From Chitinimonas taiwanensis DSM 18899 (lineage in GTDB: Bacteria; Pseudomonadota; Gammaproteobacteria; Burkholderiales; Chitinimonadaceae): a stretch of 64,000 bases of DNA. Under the pieces are notes generated by a model. The model saw only the letters and a list, made by a program, of their open reading frames with translations. It did no database searches and was not told the DNA's origin. Below, in pieces: positions 1 through 7,705 of this stretch; within the stretch, counting starts at the first letter, position 1, and every line of letters begins with the position of its first letter. The translations under genes were made by a program, and so were the position numbers. Where the stretch lies: assembly GCF_900119825.1 (NCBI RefSeq), contig NZ_FPKR01000008.1, forward strand, positions 62,001 to 126,000, read 5' to 3'.

Positions 1-203
1 GCCCCAACCCAAAAGCGCCATATAGAGTACTGATCACTTCGCAATCATCAGTTCTGCGGCCCGCCCCCGGCACTTATGTCCCGCAGAACGGCGCGACGAT
101 TTGCGAAGATCCCATTGCTGTCGTTCAGCCTGCAAAAGGTGAATAGGTGAGCGGCCGCAGATTCCGCCGCCTAAGGCCCTCGCCCGCTCTTCTATGTCAG
201 TTA

Positions 204-360
204 CTATGACAACCTCGCAGTAACTAGCTCACGCCACCGCGTGGTGTAACTCAGCGACTTTCTGCCCTGCCGCACCTTTCAGACAGGATCGAGACCATTG
301 CCGGCTAGTCGCAAAGTGCCGGGTCCTATTTCCCGATTCAACTTATCCAGGATGGTCATC
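204..360 (-). pseudogene. umuC C-terminal remnant
   Basis: Minus-strand translation reads MTILDKLNREIGPGTLRLAG and then, after an in-frame TGA at 279-281, continues with KVRQGRKSLSYTTRWREL and ends at a TAG at 204-206. This matches the layout of the C-terminal tail of UmuC (DNA polymerase V catalytic subunit): LMxxLDxLNxxxGxGTLxxAG, a tryptophan, a basic stretch, then SPxYTTRW. The TGA sits where UmuC normally has the tryptophan, so a single TGG-to-TGA change could explain it. The catalytic domain is absent, so this cannot make a polymerase. Family assignment is from memory of the UmuC tail. Confidence 0.65.
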
Positions 361-399
361 AGTCGCCCCCTCCCGGCGGACAAGGCTGACGGGGTCATC

Positions 400-545
400 G
401 AATTGACGCAGATTCTCCGTTAGTTCATGCCCGATCTTCTTCAGGGTTTCGTCACTCGGCTCGCGTAAATCTGATTCGTTACTGGCCAATGCATCGTAGA
501 AGCGCAACTAATCCTCAGCCAGCCCCATGCTGTCGCCATGGCTAG
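400..545 (-). pseudogene. hsdR (type I restriction R subunit) C-terminal remnant
   Basis: Minus-strand translation gives GLAED, a TAG stop at 508-510, then LRFYDALASNESDLREPSDE and LKKIGHELTENLRQ. This resembles the C-terminal DUF3387 region of HsdR, typically GLSEDELAFYDALxxNxSAVxxxGDExLxxIAxEL. The normal continuation (VDWxVRExxRA) is only faintly visible before position 360, where the umuC-like remnant begins. Only a tail fragment remains and it carries a stop, so it is not functional. Confidence 0.5.
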
Positions 546-1196
546 CCCACCTGTCCGATCTCGGGGTCAGACTCGGCACGTAAGCCTAATGATCGCCACC
601 AAGGATGTTCGTTAAGAAGCGGGCGCCATGCCGCCCAGTACTAAATGACAAATACACACCATAAGCCACGCGATAAATATGCCATTGGCAGCACGATAAT
701 CATCATAAATTTAGCAGGCAGCCGCTTTACACGCGATCGAGAAATACCTCCCAAAGTGCAGCCCCACAAAATAATGCCCAGCTAACCGTCTGTTTTAAAT
801 TACAAGTTAGATATTAATTATCTTATTAATTCAGCACTGAATATTTTATTCAGGAAATATATTCATCAATTTTATTGACCGCAGCCATCTGACTTACTTA
901 CGCTGCCGCCGCCTATTGTGTTGCCTCACTCAACTGGCGCATTTCAAAATAAGCCCTATCAAATCAGCATTTTTAGTGGCGACCATCGCAAAGCCGGTGC
1001 GCTGCTGGGCTCCTTTTTCTTGAGGGAGCGTGTGATTAACGACGATAAGTTCTTTGTAGATGTCAGCAGCAATTGATGCTGTGGTTGGCGACCACGACCG
1101 CCGCAGGGCATGCATAGCGCTGGGCCCGCGGTAAGGACTTAGGTGGGGTCGACAGTCCGGCCCCACCCAACGCAATAAGCAAGGATTTAAGCTCGC
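540..1196. other. Non-coding region with AT-rich block
   Basis: No convincing gene is visible here. Positions about 790-905 are far richer in A and T than the rest of the window and include a small inverted repeat (CTGAAT, 5-nt loop, ATTCAG, at about 837-853). A minus-strand open frame at 930-1175 (81 codons) has no family I recognise and no good ribosome binding site. Together with the two remnants to the left, this looks like eroded, acquired DNA at the edge of the secretion-cargo cluster. Confidence 0.5.
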
Positions 1197-3206
1197 ATGT
1201 TTTTTGGATCGATATCAAGTTCGCTGCGCAGTCGTTCATCCCACGGGGGGCTCGCTAAAAACGCCAAGCCATTCAGTGCGTGCCCGGCGGGTAAACATAC
1301 GGAAACCATACCGGTAGAGCGGGCCTTGGGGCGGGTGCTGGGGAGCGATGCCCTAGCCCCCACCCCCATACCGCCTTGGCCACACGCCAAAGTTGCTGGG
1401 AATGCCATTCGTAGCAGCGATACCTTGCTCGCCACGCCTTTGCAACCCTGGCTACCAACAAAGCAGAAACGCCCGCCCGACACCCTGCGTGATGCCGATC
1501 CGCAAGCCTTGGTCTTGGCGAAGGATTGCTATATGCAGGTCAATATTGGTGACCCGCTGCCCGCCGGGGCCGATGCCGTGCTGCCCAGCTACGATGCCCG
1601 CCTGTCGCACTGGTACACCGATCTTTACACCGTCAAGGTTAAACGGCCCATCCCACCCGATTGGTATGTGGCAACGACGGGCGCCGATCATGCCATCGGC
1701 AGTGTGCTGGTCAGTGGCGGTACGCGGCTCACCTGGCGCCAATTGGCAGTCTTGATGCAGGCGGGCGTGAAGGAGGTGACGGTGTGCCGCCAGCCACGCA
1801 TAGGCTTGGTGTCGGTGGTCGGCTCCAGAACGGCGTCGAGCGTGCTACCAGACTGGCAGGGCTTCAAGCAGGCGCTCTGTCTGTGGCTGGTGCAACAGGG
1901 CTATGACCAGCCTACCGTGCATGAGTTGCCATTGAAGCTAGCGGATGGTAGGCCGCAGCACCAGGCATTTGGCGAGGCGTACTGGGAACTGGAACAAGCC
2001 CATGATCTATTGATCCTCTTGCAGACACCAGATATGAACTGCGAACCTGCTCGCGGGTCGGGTCGATCCGATCACCAGAGGCTCTATCCCTACGAGGCCT
2101 GGCTTGGAAGTTCACGTGCGCGCACGCCGAGCTATTCGGAACATATACCGCTGGTGCGGCCGGATGGCAGTAACCGTGGACACGAAACCTATCATTTTGA
2201 AGATCATTGCGTGACCTTATCACTTAAGGCGTATCAAGCCTCTGCCATGCTGGTGGTGGCGCTGATGCTGCGCCATGTGCTGGATGCCATGGAGCGCGCC
2301 ACGCTGCATGGCCACGACCAGGCGCAATACCGTCTGGCCATACCCGTCCAGCGCCCCAAAGGCATGAGGGAATCCAATCTGCAGACGATTTGCTTGATCG
2401 GGGGTGTGCTGAAGGAGCGGAAGGACGGCGAAAAGCTATTGTTCCCGATCAGTAAGGACATCCCGACCGCACTCAGCCCGGCCGCTGAAGCCAATGTCAT
2501 CATCGAGCTGCCAATCGGCGTCTTTGCCCTGCCGGCAGGGCAGGAGCTGAATGTGATCCCCCTACACGACGGCGCACTGCCACGGCTGACCGCTGCGGAT
2601 GAAGCCATCATTGAGGCGGCGCAGGCGGAGTGGCTGGCGGCCCAAGCGCGGGAGGCCGCAAAGGCTGCCTTGCCGGTACTCGCCATTGATGCGGCCTGGT
2701 CACGCTTGGAGACCTACCTGGCTCAGGAGGACCCCGATGCCTTGGCCAGCTTGCAGCCTCCAGCCAGTGAGGAGCAGGTCGCTGCGCTGGAAGCGGAGCT
2801 GGGAGTCAGCCTGCCCAGCGCCCTGCGTGCCACCTTGCTACGCCATGACGGGCAAGAGGATATCGACCACTTGTACGACGGCGAGCGCTTTCTGGGCTGC
2901 GCAGGGATACGGGGGGAGTGGCGCAATTGGAAGGCGCTGAGCTTGGATGAGGATCTGATCGCCTGCAAAGGGGCACCAGGGCCTGGCGTCAAGGATGACT
3001 GGTTCAATCTGAAGTGGATTCCCTTCAGCCACGATGGCATGGGCGATCACCTCTGCGTGGATATGGACCCGGCAGAGGGCGGCATCGTGGGCCAGGTGAT
3101 ACGGGTATGGCACGACCTCGATGATCGTGATGTCATCGCACCAAGCTTTGAGGCCTGGTTTAGCCGCCTGGTACGCGAGCGGATGGGAGAGAGGATCGCG
3201 TTGTAA
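1197..3206 (+). CDS. MoeA-like domain fused to SUKH (SMI1/KNR4) domain
   Basis: A 669-residue protein with two parts. Residues 38-456 follow the whole MoeA (molybdopterin molybdenumtransferase) layout: VERALGRVLGSDALAPTPIP at 40-59, IGDPLPAGADAV at 117-128, RLTWRQLAVLMQAGVKEVTV at 177-196, and a final beta domain ending LPAGQELNVIPL at 445-456. The MoeA functional motifs are gone: DxSAMDGYA is replaced by WPHAKVAGNA (61-70), the STGDEL loop by VVGSRTA, SGGVS by LQTPD, and LPGNPxS by LSLKAYQAS. Residues about 495-660 are a SUKH domain: LGVSLPSALRATLLRHDG, KWIPFSHDGMGDHLCVDMDP, GGIVGQVI, SFEAW. SUKH proteins are common immunity proteins against polymorphic toxins. AAGGA lies 12 nt before the ATG. 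It faces the minus-strand effector cluster. I infer an immunity or partner protein rather than a molybdenum enzyme; the fusion is new to me. Confidence 0.75.
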   Translation: MFFGSISSSLRSRSSHGGLAKNAKPFSACPAGKHTETIPVERALGRVLGSDALAPTPIPPWPHAKVAGNAIRSSDTLLATPLQPWLPTKQKRPPDTLRDADPQALVLAKDCYMQVNIGDPLPAGADAVLPSYDARLSHWYTDLYTVKVKRPIPPDWYVATTGADHAIGSVLVSGGTRLTWRQLAVLMQAGVKEVTVCRQPRIGLVSVVGSRTASSVLPDWQGFKQALCLWLVQQGYDQPTVHELPLKLADGRPQHQAFGEAYWELEQAHDLLILLQTPDMNCEPARGSGRSDHQRLYPYEAWLGSSRARTPSYSEHIPLVRPDGSNRGHETYHFEDHCVTLSLKAYQASAMLVVALMLRHVLDAMERATLHGHDQAQYRLAIPVQRPKGMRESNLQTICLIGGVLKERKDGEKLLFPISKDIPTALSPAAEANVIIELPIGVFALPAGQELNVIPLHDGALPRLTAADEAIIEAAQAEWLAAQAREAAKAALPVLAIDAAWSRLETYLAQEDPDALASLQPPASEEQVAALEAELGVSLPSALRATLLRHDGQEDIDHLYDGERFLGCAGIRGEWRNWKALSLDEDLIACKGAPGPGVKDDWFNLKWIPFSHDGMGDHLCVDMDPAEGGIVGQVIRVWHDLDDRDVIAPSFEAWFSRLVRERMGERIAL

Positions 3207-3386
3207 ATCCAATTGTGAAAGGAAGTGGCGCACCCATCCCTCTACGCGCCACTTGCCGCCACGACACCCTCTGACCCACACAGATGGCACGGCAGGGAGG
3301 AGCCAACGTTTGGTCAGTTGCGGTAACGAGCTTCGCGCATGTATATCCGCCCCGCGCCAGCAAGGGCGGCCGCCGCTTGCATCTGG

Positions 3387-4346
3387 CTAGGCATGGAACA
3401 GCACCCGCCAGCCCTGGGCATCCAGCACCGCTGCGCCACCGTAGCCAGCCAATAGCAGCACGCCATCACGTGCCGACAAATAACCGGCGCAGACTTTGAT
3501 TTCGGCCGATACATCGGCCTCGCTCAGTTGACCATCCTTAATCCACCACAGGCCGTAATCCGAGGTGCACCAAACACGGTCCTGGAACCAGACCATGTCC
3601 TTGAAGGGCAGTGACAAGGTCTCGTCATTGATCTGTTTCCAGCTATCGTTGCGCCCCATATAGGTGCTGCCGAGCTGGCCGCTGATATACACCTGGCCAT
3701 CGTCACCACAGCAGACGGTGGACAGCAGGCGATTGCTGGGGAAAGCGCACTGGCGCCAGCGGCTGCCATCGAACTGCCAGACATCTCCCGCCCCACCGAC
3801 GGCATAGATGTCCTGCGCGCTGAAGCCGGCGATATCGTGAAAACCGAGTGCCTCATCGCGCTTGGCAAGCGGGATTGCATTGCTGAAGTTATGCCATTGG
3901 TTCTTGCCATCGCGCCGGTACACCACGCGCCGCGTGCCAACCGCATAGGCATGCTCACCCACCAGGCGGATGCGGGTCAGCGCACCGCGCGCCGCCAGCT
4001 CATCCTCAATGCCGGCATCGCCACTGCCGATGGCGAAGGGCAGACCATCCAGGGTGAGGCAGACGAACTGCTCTTTAGGCGCCAGGCTGATCGCGCACCA
4101 GAGCAGATCGAAGTCATGCAAGGCGGTATGGCCGAATGCCTTGGCCGGCGTCTCGTCACGGAAGTAGGACACGGCCCGCTTTTCCAGGTCCAGCTCGTCG
4201 GGTGCGTCTGCCTGGCCCTGGAAGCGCTCGGCCTGCTGATAGTCCTCGCGCGCCAGGAAATACACGATGTCCTTATTGCGCACTGCGCAGCCGATGATAT
4301 TGAAGCCGCCCAGATGGGGCGCCAGGATCTGCCTGGAAAGCATCAT
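3387..4346 (-). CDS. Beta-propeller-like protein, candidate immunity protein (paralogue 2)
   Basis: A 319-residue protein without signal peptide or membrane segment. Repeated short units carry a small hydrophobic strand followed by a W or Y: AVGTRRVVYRRDGKNQWHNF, DIYAVGGAGDVWQFDGSRW, VYISGQLGSTYMGRNDSWKQ, VWCTSDYGLWWIKDGQL. This spacing is typical of beta-propeller blades. It is a diverged paralogue of the gene at 4484-5500 (shared pattern INDLYAVGDETWHWNGETWR against AQDIYAVGGAGDVWQFDGSRW). The start may be the second ATG at 4343, which is better spaced from AAAGGA. Its place downstream of a toxin tail suggests an immunity role, which is inference. No catalytic motif is visible. Confidence 0.7.
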   Translation of the reverse strand: MMLSRQILAPHLGGFNIIGCAVRNKDIVYFLAREDYQQAERFQGQADAPDELDLEKRAVSYFRDETPAKAFGHTALHDFDLLWCAISLAPKEQFVCLTLDGLPFAIGSGDAGIEDELAARGALTRIRLVGEHAYAVGTRRVVYRRDGKNQWHNFSNAIPLAKRDEALGFHDIAGFSAQDIYAVGGAGDVWQFDGSRWRQCAFPSNRLLSTVCCGDDGQVYISGQLGSTYMGRNDSWKQINDETLSLPFKDMVWFQDRVWCTSDYGLWWIKDGQLSEADVSAEIKVCAGYLSARDGVLLLAGYGGAAVLDAQGWRVLFHA

Positions 4347-4361
4347 GTCCTTTAACCAATG

Positions 4362-4470
4362 CTACTGGTAAGTGTAGTCGGGCTTGCCGCCGGGGCCAGA
4401 AAGGCGGACCTCGCCTTCACGAGACAACCCAACACGTAGCACTATAGAGCCCCACACTGATCGGCCATCT
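4362..4470 (-). pseudogene. Fragment of a third beta-propeller gene
   Basis: Minus-strand reading ends RVGLSREGEVRLSGPGGKPD, then YTYQ and a stop at 4362-4364. It lines up without gaps, over 32 residues, with the segment of the 338-residue neighbour that contains CILGREGQVNIYGPGGKPDH followed by IYQ. The upstream part of the frame is unrelated and overlaps the 3' end of that neighbour. This is a piece of the N-terminal third of another paralogue, left between the two intact copies, as expected from repeated duplication and recombination. Confidence 0.75.
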
Positions 4471-4483
4471 TGCACAATCCAAG

Positions 4484-5500
4484 TTATCGGATCGGTGGGT
4501 TGTCCGGATGATCTACCCGCGTCCAGATCGTGCCGTCGAAGTAGGCCAGATCCTTGAAACCGAATGACCACAAAATGCCATCCTTGGCTTCTAAGTGATG
4601 GGTATCCACCAAGTCCGGGCTCAAGCTGGTGCGGTAAGGTGCGATGCGCCGGGTCGTGAGGTCGTAGGTGAAGAATCCGACATTGGAAGCCAGGAAGAGC
4701 CGCCCATCGAACCATTCAACCGCAGTGTAATTCTGGTTGTCTTCGATGCCCGAGAGATCTCGGAACCCATCGCGTGCGTTCCCCCACAGCACGCTGCCGT
4801 TGTACCCGACCAACACGATCTCGTCCGCATTCAGGACCTTGATCGCAGCAAAAGGCTCATCGGTAGGTAAGGACAGTTGCCGCCAGGTCTCGCCGTTCCA
4901 GTGCCAGGTCTCGTCACCTACTGCGTAGAGGTCATTGATGTCCGGGCCCTTGATATCGACCAGGTCAATCGCGTTGTTGTCATCGAGCCATGCGTCAAAG
5001 GCATCTTCGTTGTCGCCCTCCGGGGGCGCCGGCATGGGGGGCTGGCGCATGCTGCCGGCCATATCCACCCATCGCCCTGTCGCGAGATCCTTGCCATCCC
5101 ACTCGAAGCGATAAACCTGGCGGGACTGACCGCATACGTAAAGTTGATCGCCGACGGCACGGATGCGATTGACGTAGCCTAAGCCGATCGCGGCATCGCC
5201 GAACACGCCGGCTTCGGGTATCTGGTAAATGTGGTCGGGTTTGCCACCGGGGCCATAGATGTTCACCTGCCCTTCACGCCCCAAGATACATCTCAATTCG
5301 GACTGCGCCCAGAAGTACGCCGAGACAAGATACCAACCCTCAACCATTTGGCTCCGCCAAGGCCTCCCGGGCCGAAGCCTTGGTGCATACGTCGAGATCA
5401 CCCCATTGTCTTCAAATGCATCTAGCACTTCGACGAGCAAAGGCAGGTCGCTCTCGACAAGGCAAGCAGACTGGGTACTACGAAAGATGTCACGATTCAT
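4484..5500 (-). CDS. Beta-propeller-like protein, candidate immunity protein of the AHH toxin tail (paralogue 1)
   Basis: A 338-residue soluble protein with blade-like repeats: DQLYVCGQSRQVYRFEWDGK, NDLYAVGDETWHWNGETWRQ, DEIVLVGYNGSVLWGNARDG, GRLFLASNVGFFTYDLTTRR and DGILWSFGFKDLAYFDGTIW. It has no secretion signal. The ATG lies 3 nt after the TAA of the toxin tail at 5504, and its ribosome binding site (AAGGA) falls inside the last codons of that tail. This toxin-then-immunity spacing matches the Ntox15 effector and its partner further right (7706 and 7695). I infer that it neutralises the AHH-type toxin. A propeller as toxin immunity would be unusual, and a lectin-like or other binding role cannot be excluded. 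Confidence 0.7.
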   Translation of the reverse strand: MNRDIFRSTQSACLVESDLPLLVEVLDAFEDNGVISTYAPRLRPGRPWRSQMVEGWYLVSAYFWAQSELRCILGREGQVNIYGPGGKPDHIYQIPEAGVFGDAAIGLGYVNRIRAVGDQLYVCGQSRQVYRFEWDGKDLATGRWVDMAGSMRQPPMPAPPEGDNEDAFDAWLDDNNAIDLVDIKGPDINDLYAVGDETWHWNGETWRQLSLPTDEPFAAIKVLNADEIVLVGYNGSVLWGNARDGFRDLSGIEDNQNYTAVEWFDGRLFLASNVGFFTYDLTTRRIAPYRTSLSPDLVDTHHLEAKDGILWSFGFKDLAYFDGTIWTRVDHPDNPPIR

Positions 5501-5503
5501 AAA

Positions 5504-6070
5504 TTAGTCCTTGCCACCGTTCAGTATGTCTCGAATCACATCGGTCACCTTCCTCGCATCCTTCACCCCTCGCACCAAGGTGTCGTTATGCGCCTTGAAC
5601 AACTCGTCGAGTTGCTTCTGGATATCTTTGCGGTCACAGCCGCCGCCTTTCTTGCCACCCGTGGCCTTCTCGATTGCGCGGGCTGATATCCCCTTGGCCT
5701 GGCCGAGTTTAAGCGTGCCGGCCACGCCAGTGGAGGTACCGTTCTTGGCAATGCGCTGTGCAGGGCGGTCCGTGTGCTTATGGGCCGTGTTTTGCTCCTT
5801 GCCGCTGCCGCCTTCCAGGCAAATGGCCGGGCCGCTGCCCAAGCTCGGCATGTCAGGTATCCGCTCGGGCCCGCCACGTTTGCCCATACGCAGCATCCAG
5901 TCGGGCACAACGTGGTGAGCTTCCTGTCCGGGCGCGCACTCAAGCTCGTCATAAGGCACCAGCTCGCAGCGTCGCTTGGGTCTGCGCTTCTGGCGTGTCT
6001 TGACCTTTCCACCGTCACCGCCACCCTTAGCCGCCCGCTCCGCGACTTCTTTCTCCGCCTTCTCGGCGGC
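5504..6070 (-). pseudogene. Displaced (orphan) AHH-type nuclease toxin tail
   Basis: An open frame of 188 codons preceded directly by a TAA (6071-6073) and lacking an ATG near its 5' end; the first usable start is a GTG at 5957-5959, giving 151 residues. Residues 1-24 (AAEKAEKEVAERAAKGGGDG, then GKVK) repeat the alanine-rich linker of the intact effector at 7706-8689 (residues 134-157). The rest is a different toxin: PGQEAHHVVPDWMLRMGKRG with paired histidines 52 and 53, then CLEGGSGKEQNTAHKHTD, the pattern of HNH/endonuclease VII toxins of the AHH type. No N-terminal delivery region is present, so it is either a silent cassette or an internally started fragment. It is followed at once by a propeller gene, its probable immunity partner. 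Confidence 0.75.
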
Positions 6071-6072
6071 TT
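6033..6072 (-). repeat. Linker homology block, copy 1 (orphan toxin)
   Basis: These 40 nt match 8250-8289 at 39 of 40 positions; the one difference is A at 6045. Similarity stops abruptly at 6072 on the side away from the toxin and fades gradually into it. The sharp edge fits a recombination joint for swapping toxin tails onto the effector. Confidence 0.85.
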
Positions 6073-6073
6073 A

Positions 6074-6314
6074 ACAAGTGGCTTAACACCTTCGTTGCAA
6101 GAATCCTGAGTGCATCAGGAATGGACGTTACGGCGCCCAGGCATCGTATTCAGCTGGACCGGCCGCCCTCCCTGCGTAGGCCAAGTCATCGGATCGGCGG
6201 AAGGGTGGCTTGCAGCGTCGCTCGGGTCGCTACTTAATGCGAGCGCCAGGACGTATCAGTCAGTGCAGGAGAACACGCAGCGCAAGTAAAGCCCGCTAAG
6301 AAAGCGCAGAATTG
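6074..6314. other. Intergenic region between orphan toxin and immunity gene
   Basis: I see no gene or clear signal in these 240 bases. A short minus-strand stretch at about 6130-6200 reads DDLAYAGRAAGPAEYDAWAP before a TAA, which may be a scrap of another effector. It is too short to name. Confidence 0.3.
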
Positions 6315-6980
6315 CTACAGATTCAGTAACTTATCCATGTCGATCTTTGAGAACGGCATCGTGGGCGCCGCGAGTTGGCGCAGGATGGTCAGGTGCTGAT
6401 CAAGTTTTACCTTGCGCAAGTTTTCCAGATGCATTTTGCCACCGAGAGCAATGGCCGGTTCAAAGCCATACATCTCATCCGCTGCAAGCGGACCAAGCGA
6501 TTTCAAGGCATGTTCGAAAAGAGGCTGACCAGCCTCGTCATCAAGGTCACATTCATTGAGTTCGAGACCTAGAAAAGCCTGAATAGAGATGTCTAGAGAT
6601 CGCGTATCTGTCTTTCTCTTGAGATCGCGTTGCAGGGCAAATACTGCGTGCGTTGCGCAGTTTATGGAGACACTCTGCCCAGTAGTTTCACCGCATAGAT
6701 AGATCTTCCCGAATGCTGTTCGACCAATCGCATGAAATGAATCAATTTGCTCAAGCGGTGAGTCCTCCAGCCACTCATCAACCAGGTCCTCATACTCATC
6801 GGGATTGACTATCCAGAACAAACCATTGGCGTAGCCGCACCAGCCTTCCGCTTGCCAATAGGTTAGTAGTTGATTCGGTAGCTTGCCTCGCCACTTCTCG
6901 ATGGCCGCAAACGGCACATCGACGCGATGCGTTGCTTCTCCGAACTCCTCAACGAATACTTCAAATGCCTCATCTCTCAT
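6315..6980 (-). CDS. Tdi1-like immunity protein (GAD-like/DUF1851), second copy
   Basis: A 221-residue cytoplasmic protein. The N-terminal part (FAAIEKWRGKLPNQLLTYWQ, then AEGWCGYANGLFWIVNPDEY) is the GAD-like domain. The C-terminal part (LGPLAADEMYGFEPAIALGG) is the DUF1851 domain. The same two-domain layout is known for Tdi1, the immunity protein of the Agrobacterium type VI DNase effector Tde1. It is a diverged paralogue of the gene at 7027-7695. No cognate Ntox15 toxin lies directly upstream, so it looks like an orphan immunity gene kept for protection against foreign or former toxins. Its third codon positions are more AT-rich than in the housekeeping genes of the window. Confidence 0.8.
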   Translation of the reverse strand: MRDEAFEVFVEEFGEATHRVDVPFAAIEKWRGKLPNQLLTYWQAEGWCGYANGLFWIVNPDEYEDLVDEWLEDSPLEQIDSFHAIGRTAFGKIYLCGETTGQSVSINCATHAVFALQRDLKRKTDTRSLDISIQAFLGLELNECDLDDEAGQPLFEHALKSLGPLAADEMYGFEPAIALGGKMHLENLRKVKLDQHLTILRQLAAPTMPFSKIDMDKLLNL

Positions 6981-7026
6981 CTCAGTCGCTTTCCCACCTC
7001 CGAGCGCCCCAACGCAGATCCGATGC

Positions 7027-7695
7027 TTACATCAAGCCCGCGTCGCGAGCGTCCTGTCCAATGTCACGCATGATCTGTACTTCCGTCACCTGCGACAGAA
7101 TGTCCAAATGCACATGGGCGTCGAGCTTCTGAAGGCGGTCAAGCATCGGTTCGCCACCCAGTGCAAGCGCAGGCACGTAACCGTACATCGTGTCGTGGTC
7201 GAGGGGGCCGAGCTTTTCCAGAGCCCGCTCGAATAGCGGCCGGCCGTCTTTGTCATTTGTGTCGTATGAGTCGCGGGACGAAACACTGAAAAAGAGCTGA
7301 AGCGTCAGGTCGGGTCCATCCTCCCGGAATTCTTCGTCATTGAACGACGGAAAGATCATTCCCCATGCCGTCACGACTTTGAGGGACTGGCCGGTCTTCT
7401 CACCCCAGAGAATCAGTTCTCCGAAGGCCGTACGGGCGATCACGTAATAAGCATCACGCTCCGCGAACTCGGTCTCGCCGATCCACGCGTCGAGTTCGTC
7501 TTCCCACTCATCGGGATCAACGGTCCAAAAAAGCCCTTTGGCGTAGCCGCACCAACCGTATTCCTGCCAGTACTCCAATAATTTGTCTGGTAGCTTGCCT
7601 TTGAATTTTGCAAGTTTCTCGGGAGGCACGCTGCGGCATGCAAAAGGTGGGCCAAATTCCTTGAACTCCAAGAAATCTTCCATGAATTCATCCAT
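7027..7695 (-). CDS. Tdi1-like immunity protein for the Ntox15 effector
   Basis: A 222-residue cytoplasmic protein with an N-terminal GAD-like domain (KLPDKLLEYWQEYGWCGYAK, then GLFWTVDPDEW) and a C-terminal DUF1851 domain (LGPLDHDTMYGYVPALALGG). In Tde1-Tdi1 pairs this protein binds and blocks the DNase. It follows the Ntox15 toxin gene directly. A GTG at 7704 is in frame, but the ATG at 7695 is preferred because GAGG lies 8 nt before it. That ribosome binding site sits just before the end of the toxin gene's reading frame, so translation is probably coupled. Confidence 0.85.
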   Translation of the reverse strand: MDEFMEDFLEFKEFGPPFACRSVPPEKLAKFKGKLPDKLLEYWQEYGWCGYAKGLFWTVDPDEWEDELDAWIGETEFAERDAYYVIARTAFGELILWGEKTGQSLKVVTAWGMIFPSFNDEEFREDGPDLTLQLFFSVSSRDSYDTNDKDGRPLFERALEKLGPLDHDTMYGYVPALALGGEPMLDRLQKLDAHVHLDILSQVTEVQIMRDIGQDARDAGLM

Positions 7696-7705
7696 TACTG
7701 ACACC

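Noticed and set aside
665-770. Minus-strand hydrophobic frame of about 35 codons
   Set aside because: It could encode a membrane helix, but the only starts are TTG codons and there is no supporting context.
930-1175. Minus-strand frame of 81 codons
   Set aside because: No recognisable family, no ribosome binding site, and it lies in decayed sequence. It may be a fragment, but I cannot support a gene.
6181-6200. Twenty bases resembling the 3' end of the propeller gene (4477-4496), 18 of 20 identical
   Set aside because: Similarity does not extend on either side, so it may be chance; too short to call another relic.
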